A DNA stretch of 10,983 nt from assembly GCA_964497475.1 (NCBI GenBank), contig CAZCDM010000077.1, positions 1-10,983 of the forward strand. The letters run 5' to 3'. Every line of letters begins with the position of its first letter. Position 1 is the first letter of the stretch. Below are positions 5,853 through 10,983 of this stretch, piece after piece. This DNA comes from CAZCDM01 sp964497475. GTDB lineage: Bacteria > Planctomycetota > Phycisphaerae > SM23-33. Position numbers and translations under genes: made by a program. The notes under the pieces were generated by a model. That model saw only the letters and a program-made list of their open reading frames with translations, ran no database searches and was not told where the DNA came from.

Positions 5853-6602
5853 ATGACGATTCGACCCCACATTGCCATTGTGCTGCTGACCGGGCTGCTG
5901 GGCTGCCTGCCCGGCTGCATGATCACCCAAAGCCAGGACACCCCCGTCGACCACGAGGTCCAGGAAAACCCCGTGACCGACACGGACTACTACATCTACG
6001 TGCCCAGCACCTACAACCGCTCGAAGAAGTACCCGCTGGTCATCACGCTGCACGGGACGTGGCCGTGGGATACGGCGTGGCATCAGATACGCGAGTGGAA
6101 AGCCCTCGCCGAGGAAAAGCAGTTCATCGTCGTCGTGCCGAAGCTCGACAGCGCCCAGGGCATCCTGCCGGTGGGCGATTCATCGCTGATGGAACATCTC
6201 GCCGAGGACGAGCAGGAAATCCTCTCGCTCCGCCGGCTGATCGTGAATCGCTACAGCGTCGACGAGAAGAAGATCCTGCTGACGGGTTTTTCTGCCGGCG
6301 GGTTGCCCATGTTTTATGTAGGGCTGCGCCATCCCGAGAAATTCCAGATGCTTATCGGCCGGGCCGTCAACAGCGACGAGCGGGCGCTGGCTTCGGTCGA
6401 ACACAAGATCACGCCGAAGACCCGTCGCATTCCGGTGGTGCTGATTATCGGCAAGGATGACCCGGCCTTGCAGAAGTCCTCGTGGCAAGCCCTGGGCTGG
6501 CTGCGGCGGCACGGATGGACGAGCAGAAATTCCGATCGGGACGCGGTCCGCGGCGGGCACCTCCGCCGCCCGGAAACAGCGTATACGCACTGGAATCCGT
6601 AG
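5853..6602 (+). CDS. Lipoprotein alpha/beta-hydrolase (esterase/peptidase-like)
   Basis: A 249-aa predicted lipoprotein. A short hydrophobic signal (7-17) leads to the lipobox LPGC with Cys22 as the likely lipidated residue. A second LLGC at 15-18 is a weaker alternative. The mature part is an alpha/beta-hydrolase of the poly(3-hydroxybutyrate) depolymerase / feruloyl-esterase-like type: YYIYVPSTY (46-54), the oxyanion region LVITLHGTW (62-70), the nucleophile elbow TGFSAGG with Ser147, the acid at Asp202 or Asp203 in GKDDP, and His236 in GGHLRRPE. All three triad members are therefore present. The substrate is unknown, and the enzyme would act on the periplasmic side of a membrane. The ATG at 5853 is chosen because it begins the signal peptide and follows a promoter. 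An upstream in-frame ATG at 5757 would put about 30 extra residues before it. The stop is 2 nt from the stop of the convergent CvpA-like gene. Confidence 0.87.
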   Translation: MTIRPHIAIVLLTGLLGCLPGCMITQSQDTPVDHEVQENPVTDTDYYIYVPSTYNRSKKYPLVITLHGTWPWDTAWHQIREWKALAEEKQFIVVVPKLDSAQGILPVGDSSLMEHLAEDEQEILSLRRLIVNRYSVDEKKILLTGFSAGGLPMFYVGLRHPEKFQMLIGRAVNSDERALASVEHKITPKTRRIPVVLIIGKDDPALQKSSWQALGWLRRHGWTSRNSDRDAVRGGHLRRPETAYTHWNP

Positions 6603-6608
6603 GCCTAC
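6599..6608. other. 10-bp palindrome holding both convergent stop codons
   Basis: GTAGGCCTAC is a perfect palindrome. It contains the TAG stop of the hydrolase (6600-6602) and, on the other strand, the TAG stop of the CvpA-like gene (6605-6607). Only two bases separate the genes, and there is no hairpin with a T run, so no intrinsic terminator separates these convergent transcripts. Confidence 0.5.
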
Positions 6609-7855
6609 TCGGGCGGGGTATCGGGCAGCAGCGAGTTGATGCCCTTGCCCTTGCGGCCCGTCGGTTCGCCGGAGGAAGGTTCGGAGCGGCCGGATTTCTC
6701 TTCTTCGCGGACATAGGCTTCGGCCGGAGTCAGTGTTTCAATTCGCATCTGGACGGGCTGATCGGCGAAGACTTTCGGGGCGGGCAGTTCCGCCATGTCC
6801 GTTCCGCGGAAAACCAGACGGGTGGGCGTTGCTTTTTCGGGAATGGCGTACACCCAGTCGACGACAAGGTTGATCTGCTCTTCGCTGAGCTTTTCGCTTC
6901 GCATGTATCGTGCAGCATCGAGGGGGCGGACGACCGCGAGGTTGGCCAGGTCGACCGTGCCGTCTTTCATCTCGGCCGGGTGGAGCAGCCATTCCCGCCG
7001 CATGAGGGTGGTGTAGAGATAGCCCACGGGGTAAAGGTCGACCGGCGGCAGAGGGTCGCAGTCGCAGTGCAGGCGGAAGTGCGTGCCGGCCAGCCGCCAC
7101 CAGTCGTCATCGCCGCTGGCTGAGGCGTTGATCGCCACGCGGACCACGAGGATTTGTGGCTGGCCGTGGATGGGGTCGAGCTGGCCACTGGCGGGGACCT
7201 CGCCGGAGATATCCTCCGGCTGGGCGGTGTAGAGTCCGATGATCTTCATCGCATCGGGTTCGGTATCGATCCGGCCGTGGAGCCCGGCGGTATTTCGCCG
7301 ACAGAAGGCTTCCTGCAGCAGGTCGGGGTGTTGATCGGCCAGGGAGGTCGAGGTCGACAGGGCACCGGCTGAAAGCATCTCGGTCAGGCCGAGCGTGACC
7401 GTATCGGCCGGGATCGGCGAGAGGCTCGCCTGGCGCTGCAGGTCGGGCCCGAAGGGTTGGTAGAGGCCCATCACGTTCCGGCCGAATGGCAGCAGCTGGA
7501 TGACGATCATCAACATGCCGACGATGATCGTTCCCGCGAACAGCCCCAGAGTGACGGCCCCGATGCGATGGATCCACAGGCCGTAGACGATGTCTTCGCC
7601 GATGAACTTGTCGAGCACGAACCGCAGAGGGTAGAGAATCGCTATGAAGAGCAGGCCCAGGCAGAGCGGTTCGATGAGGGTGGGGCTTTGGCTTATCAGG
7701 CCGGTGGCTGCGGCTAGGGCGCGGTAGCAGCCCAGGGCGGCGGCCGATGCGACCAGCGTGGCCACGGTGAAGACCAGGGCGCTGAAAAGCCCCTCCCGCA
7801 GTTGGAGCAGGGCAATGCCGACGATGAGGATCATGGCGAGGAGTCCGAGGATCAT
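6605..7855 (-). CDS. CvpA-family membrane protein with a large C-terminal domain
   Basis: A 416-aa protein, much longer than the 160-180 aa of ordinary CvpA (colicin V production protein). Residues 1-122 hold four hydrophobic segments in the CvpA layout (about 2-18, 24-48, 60-80 and 95-122), with ILYPLRFVLDKFIGED (73-88) between the third and fourth. The remaining 290 residues are soluble. A region at about 232-265 looks like beta strands (PQILVVRVAI, WWRLAGTHFRLHCDCD), and a second at 343-370 (TPTRLVFRG, QPVQMRIE) could complete a beta-sandwich. The last 35 residues are charged, Ser/Gly/Pro rich and probably disordered. The ATG overlaps the stop of the upstream gene as ATGA, and a GGAG (7863-7866) lies 7 nt before it. 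It is the last gene of the hisF-pilT operon. CvpA proteins have poorly known roles linked to envelope integrity and secretion. The role of the extension is unknown. Confidence 0.87.
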   Translation of the reverse strand: MILGLLAMILIVGIALLQLREGLFSALVFTVATLVASAAALGCYRALAAATGLISQSPTLIEPLCLGLLFIAILYPLRFVLDKFIGEDIVYGLWIHRIGAVTLGLFAGTIIVGMLMIVIQLLPFGRNVMGLYQPFGPDLQRQASLSPIPADTVTLGLTEMLSAGALSTSTSLADQHPDLLQEAFCRRNTAGLHGRIDTEPDAMKIIGLYTAQPEDISGEVPASGQLDPIHGQPQILVVRVAINASASGDDDWWRLAGTHFRLHCDCDPLPPVDLYPVGYLYTTLMRREWLLHPAEMKDGTVDLANLAVVRPLDAARYMRSEKLSEEQINLVVDWVYAIPEKATPTRLVFRGTDMAELPAPKVFADQPVQMRIETLTPAEAYVREEEKSGRSEPSSGEPTGRKGKGINSLLPDTPPE

Positions 7856-9510
7856 GGGTTGGCTCCGGAGGCTTTGGCGGCTTTGAGGTGGGCGTTCTGT
7901 GCGCGGGCGGCTTCGGTGGCACTGGTCTGGCCGGATACGATCTGCGCGACAAGGCTCTGCTGGAAGGTTCGCATGTGCGACTGGGCGGCGGCTTTGATTT
8001 CCTTCGCCGATTTGCCCGACCGGATCGCCTCGCGGAGCGGGTCGGTGACCTCGATAAACTCAAACGCCGCCGAGCGGTCGATGAAATGGGTGTCGCGGCA
8101 GGTGGGGCAGGGGTCCGCCTGCTCGCTGCGGTCGCCCGGCGGGCGGAACAGCTGCTTGACGGATCGGCCCGCAAGGCCCATCGCCGCGAGAGTTTTCTCG
8201 TCTGGCTGGTAGGGCTGGCGGCAGGTCTGGCAGAGCAGGCGGTAGAGCATCTGGCAGGTGACGGCCCGGAGGTTCGCCAGGGCCGGGCCCGGCTCGCCGA
8301 CCAGGCGAATCCAGAGGACCAGGGCAGTAAAGGCGTCGGGGGCGCGGAGGCCGACGATGATTCGTCGTGTGTCGGCGGCCTGGCAGATCGCCCGGGCCAG
8401 GTCGCGGTCGTCGCAGCGGTCGATGAGGATCACGTCCGGTTCCTGGCGGAGCGTCGAGGCCAACAGGCTCGCCTGGCTTTGCGGCGAGTCATAGCTCTGC
8501 TGCGTGACGTTTTCCAGCTCGTTGGCCGGGTCGGCTTCGATGGTACATATGGTATTGAGGAATGCGTCGAAGGTCGACAGCAGGGCGTACTGCGTGCTGG
8601 TTACGCCGCTGTGCGGCAGGCCCGATACGAGGATCAATCCAGGTTGGGCGGAGAGGTCACGCAGGCGTTTGGCGACGGTCTGGTCCAGCCCGAGGTGGTC
8701 GAAGTCTGTGCGGACAAGGTCACGCATGATCTTCAGCTGCATGCGCTGGCCGGCCTCGGTGCCGACGGTGCTGACCTGCACGTCGGTGGCACTGCCGGCG
8801 ATGTCGACCGTGAAATGACCCTTCTGCAGCGCGGTCAGCTCGTTGATATCCAGCCCGGCCAACCGTTTGCAGAACTGCACGAGATACTCGCCATGACCGC
8901 GGGGCAGGTCCGGGCGGGAGACGACCTGCCCATCGATCAGGAAGCGGACCGTGGCGGTCGCTTTCTCGCCGGGGGTGACATCCACTTCATTGGCCCGTTG
9001 CGTGGTCACGTCAAAGAGGAATTCCTGTGCAATGTTGTACGCCCGGACAAACTCATAATCTTCCGTTTGCGATTCAGTCAGAACCAACGGGCTGCCGTCG
9101 GAGGTGTGAATACGCACGCGGGTGACCGCTTCGGGAACGTTCGCCTGCAGTCGACCGCCGAACAGGTCGCTCCACCATTGCTTCGTGCCGATCTTGTAGT
9201 CCTCGCCCTCGACCTGGCTGTTGCGGTACAGCACGTAGCCGACCACGCCGCCTCCGGCCAGGGCGACAAAGCACGCCAGGCCCACCAGGAACCACGGCAG
9301 GACCAGCCAAAGCAGCAGCCCGGCCAGGCCCGTGCTCAGCAACGCCAGAGCGCAGCCCTCCCGGGGCAGACGCAGACGAATCGCGTCCTGATTGAGTTTC
9401 GGCAGCAGCCACAGCCAGAAGAACGTCAACACGGCCAGGACGGCCAGCTTGATCGGCGAGATCAGCAGCGGTGCAGGCGGAAGCGAGGCTAGCAGGATTG
9501 GCGAAATCAT
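7852..9510 (-). CDS. Membrane-anchored GspE/PilB-like protein with degenerate ATPase motifs
   Basis: A 552-aa homologue of type II secretion / type IV pilus assembly ATPases. About three hydrophobic helices (16-38, 52-72, 74-95) come first, which cytosolic GspE/PilB proteins lack. An N2-like region (about 125-280) and a RecA-like C-terminal domain follow. In the latter the Walker A is GLPHSGVTS (297-305) with Val303 where Lys is needed. The Walker B reads PDVILIDRCDD (358-368), with Asp-Arg replacing the Gly-Glu. The His box reads GLRAPDA (387-393), with Arg389 replacing His. The zinc tetracysteine is kept (C427, C430, C468, C471), as is the FEFIEVTDPLREAI tail (483-496). The protein is therefore probably unable to hydrolyse ATP. 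The coding frame is intact, and the start overlaps the pilT stop as ATGA, which suggests translational coupling. It may serve as a membrane platform or regulator for PilT. That role is an inference. Confidence 0.9.
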   Translation of the reverse strand: MISPILLASLPPAPLLISPIKLAVLAVLTFFWLWLLPKLNQDAIRLRLPREGCALALLSTGLAGLLLWLVLPWFLVGLACFVALAGGGVVGYVLYRNSQVEGEDYKIGTKQWWSDLFGGRLQANVPEAVTRVRIHTSDGSPLVLTESQTEDYEFVRAYNIAQEFLFDVTTQRANEVDVTPGEKATATVRFLIDGQVVSRPDLPRGHGEYLVQFCKRLAGLDINELTALQKGHFTVDIAGSATDVQVSTVGTEAGQRMQLKIMRDLVRTDFDHLGLDQTVAKRLRDLSAQPGLILVSGLPHSGVTSTQYALLSTFDAFLNTICTIEADPANELENVTQQSYDSPQSQASLLASTLRQEPDVILIDRCDDRDLARAICQAADTRRIIVGLRAPDAFTALVLWIRLVGEPGPALANLRAVTCQMLYRLLCQTCRQPYQPDEKTLAAMGLAGRSVKQLFRPPGDRSEQADPCPTCRDTHFIDRSAAFEFIEVTDPLREAIRSGKSAKEIKAAAQSHMRTFQQSLVAQIVSGQTSATEAARAQNAHLKAAKASGANP

Positions 9511-10643
9511 TGTCGGCGGATCAGTCCTTCGTTTTTCTGGGTAATGCCCTTAAGCCGCATCTTGAGCTCTTCGGCGTTGGGGGCGGCCCGGTAGGCCACC
9601 TGCGGGTCGACCAGGTCGGCGTGGATCAGTTCATGCAGGCTCGATGTGAAGCTCGCCATGCCCTGGCCCTCCATGCTGCGAATGACTTCGTCGAGTTCGT
9701 TGTGACGGTCTTCGGTGATCATTTTTTCTACGATGGGGGCTCGGCGGAGGATTTCCACAGCCGGGACGCGATCAATGTCCTCGCCGATGCTGGGCAGGAG
9801 TTTCTGGCAGATGATGGCCTGGAGTGAAAACGCCAGCGATTGCAGCACGCGATGGCGGCTGTCGCTGTCGAAGAGTTCCAGAATGCGGCCGACGGTCTGC
9901 GGGGCCGTGCTGGCGTGAACCGTGCCGAAGACCAGGTGCCCTGTTTCCGAGGCCTGCAGCGCCGCGCGGAACGTCTCGGCGTCACGCATCTCGCCGATGA
10001 GAATCACGTCCGGGTCCTCACGCAGAACCGACCGCAAGGCCATGTCAAAATCCAGTACATCGATGCCGATTTCCCGCTGGTTAATGATCGATTTGTCGTC
10101 GGCGTAGAGATATTCGATCGGGTCTTCGAGGGTGACGATGTGGCAGCGGCGGGAGCGGTTGATCTGCTGGATCATCGCGGCGATGGTGGTGCTCTTGCCG
10201 CTGCCGGTGGCCCCGGCCAGCAGGATCAGGCCCTGCTCGGCCTGGGCGATGTCCGCCAGGCTGGCCGGCAGGTGGAGCTGTTCGATGGTGGGAATCTCGC
10301 GGGTCACGCGCCGGGCGGCGATGCTCAGCGAACCGCGCTGCCGGAAGACGTTGATGCGGAAGCGGTCGCCATCGGGCACCTGCCAGGCCAGGTCGACCGT
10401 GCCGTTGCGGCGCAGTTCGTCGAGCTGCTTTTCGCTCAGCAGGGCGGTGACCAGCTCCCGCAGGGTGGTCTCGTCGAGCGGGGGTTCCTTCGTCTGTCGC
10501 AGGGCGCTCTGCACGCGGAACACGGCCGGCTGGCCGAGCTTGAGGTGCAGGTCGGACGCCTGCATCTTCGTCATCGCCTGGAAGTATTTCTCCAGCCGGG
10601 CGGGGGTCTCCTGCTGCGTCGACAGGCCCAGCGGATCAGTCAT
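9507..10643 (-). CDS. pilT: PilT-family twitching-motility / retraction ATPase
   Basis: A 378-aa hexameric secretion-type ATPase. PilT drives type IV pilus retraction by ATP hydrolysis at the inner-membrane face. The N-terminal domain has the PilT-typical ASDLHLKLGQPAVFRV (29-44). All core motifs are intact: Walker A GATGSGKST (144-152, Lys150), Asp box LEDPIE (172-177), Walker B VILIGEMRD with Glu218, and the His box GTVHAS with His243. The C-terminus has the GMASFTSSLHELI segment (328-340) typical of PilT, and there is no zinc tetracysteine, which separates it from PilB/GspE. The ATG at 10643 is chosen because AAGGAG (10650-10655) lies 6 nt before it and the PilT domain starts soon after. 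A longer frame starting at 10763 would only add residues read from within hisF. The start overlaps the hisF stop by 8 nt. No pilin or PilB with an active site lies in the window. Confidence 0.95.
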   Translation of the reverse strand: MTDPLGLSTQQETPARLEKYFQAMTKMQASDLHLKLGQPAVFRVQSALRQTKEPPLDETTLRELVTALLSEKQLDELRRNGTVDLAWQVPDGDRFRINVFRQRGSLSIAARRVTREIPTIEQLHLPASLADIAQAEQGLILLAGATGSGKSTTIAAMIQQINRSRRCHIVTLEDPIEYLYADDKSIINQREIGIDVLDFDMALRSVLREDPDVILIGEMRDAETFRAALQASETGHLVFGTVHASTAPQTVGRILELFDSDSRHRVLQSLAFSLQAIICQKLLPSIGEDIDRVPAVEILRRAPIVEKMITEDRHNELDEVIRSMEGQGMASFTSSLHELIHADLVDPQVAYRAAPNAEELKMRLKGITQKNEGLIRRQ

Positions 10644-10983
10644 GGCTCGCTCCTTGGGGGCCGACCGGCATGCGGACCGGCACGCCGTGGGTGCGGAGGT
10701 AGTCTTTGGTTTCGGCGATGGAATACTCGCCGAAGTGGAAGATACTCGCAGCCAGGGCCGCATCGGCCTGGCCGGCGGTGAGGACCTCGCGGATGTGCTC
10801 CGGGCTGCCGGCCCCGCCGGAGGCGATGACCGGGATGTTGACGGCCCGGCTGACGGCGGAGGTGATCTCGATGTCGTAGCCGTCGCACGTGCCGTCGGCG
10901 TCCATGACCGTCAGCAGGATTTCGCCCGCGCCGAGGCGTTCGACCTGCTGCGCCCAGGGCACGACCGCCCGGCCGGTGGGAAT
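10636..10983 (-). CDS. hisF: Imidazole glycerol phosphate synthase cyclase subunit HisF (C-terminal part)
   Basis: The reading frame is open to the right edge, so the N-terminal half is missing from the window; 115 residues are visible. They match the end of the HisF TIM barrel: VVPWAQQVERLGAGEILLT, the MDADGTCDGYD loop, then IPVIASGGAG, ADAALAASIFHFGE and the final helix KDYLRTHGVPVRM. HisF with HisH converts PRFAR and glutamine-derived ammonia to imidazole glycerol phosphate and AICAR in histidine synthesis. After the usual VPVR end there is a short tail of about 11 residues, whose last codons carry the pilT ribosome site and start. Placing histidine synthesis directly before pilT in one overlapping operon is unusual. 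Confidence 0.95.
   Translation of the reverse strand: MPTGRAVVPWAQQVERLGAGEILLTVMDADGTCDGYDIEITSAVSRAVNIPVIASGGAGSPEHIREVLTAGQADAALAASIFHFGEYSIAETKDYLRTHGVPVRMPVGPQGASHD

Noticed and set aside
6480..6602. Possible frameshift near the end of the lipoprotein hydrolase
   Set aside because: The original frame keeps a plausible catalytic His in GGHLRRPE and runs to a normal stop. The other frames offer nothing better.
7888..9492. Long plus-strand open frame (534 codons) antisense to the GspE-like gene
   Set aside because: It mirrors a real gene with recognisable domains. Its own product has no motif and an odd Asp/Gly/Val/Gln-rich composition.
1..10983. tRNA, rRNA, CRISPR arrays, insertion sequences, phage genes
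   Set aside because: I saw no cloverleaf, spaced direct repeats, transposase motifs or terminal inverted repeats by eye.

Overview
This is a high-GC bacterial window. The most likely source is a member of the Planctomycetota, perhaps a Phycisphaerae relative. That is an inference from gene style: a HEAT-repeat exported protein, a CvpA-like protein with a long tail, a PilT/GspE-like pair behind hisF, and many starts without a Shine-Dalgarno sequence. No 16S rRNA or other decisive marker is present.

Left part (1-3000): the end of an HD-hydrolase-like gene reads in from the left edge. A near-consensus sigma-70 promoter follows, driving an exported 735-aa HEAT-repeat protein that carries an internal receiver-like domain without the phospho-acceptor Asp. 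This gene ends at a strong intrinsic terminator. A small Cys-rich protein gene lies on the opposite strand, between that terminator and the terminator of csrA.

Middle (3000-6600): csrA (minus) and mtnA (plus, methionine salvage) diverge from a 188-bp spacer. mtnA converges on a small helical protein of unknown role. Next come a GT2 glycosyltransferase of the polyprenyl-phosphate sugar synthase type (minus) and a lipoprotein alpha/beta-hydrolase (plus), which diverge from back-to-back promoters. The mtnA, glycosyltransferase and hydrolase genes all show a -35/-10 pair placed so that transcription would begin at or within a base of the ATG, suggesting leaderless mRNAs.

Right part (6605-10983): one minus-strand operon runs hisF (partial) > pilT > membrane-anchored GspE/PilB-like protein > CvpA-family protein. 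Every junction overlaps, by 8, 4 and 4 nt. PilT keeps all its catalytic motifs. The GspE/PilB-like protein keeps the fold and the zinc tetracysteine but has lost the Walker A Lys, the Walker B Glu and the His-box His. It also has about three N-terminal membrane helices that normal secretion ATPases lack. The PilT / pseudo-ATPase / CvpA trio is the best candidate here for an undescribed system, perhaps an inner-membrane module in which an active PilT motor works with a membrane-embedded inactive partner.

I see no tRNA, rRNA, CRISPR array, insertion sequence or phage gene. No stretch longer than 300 bases is without a gene.
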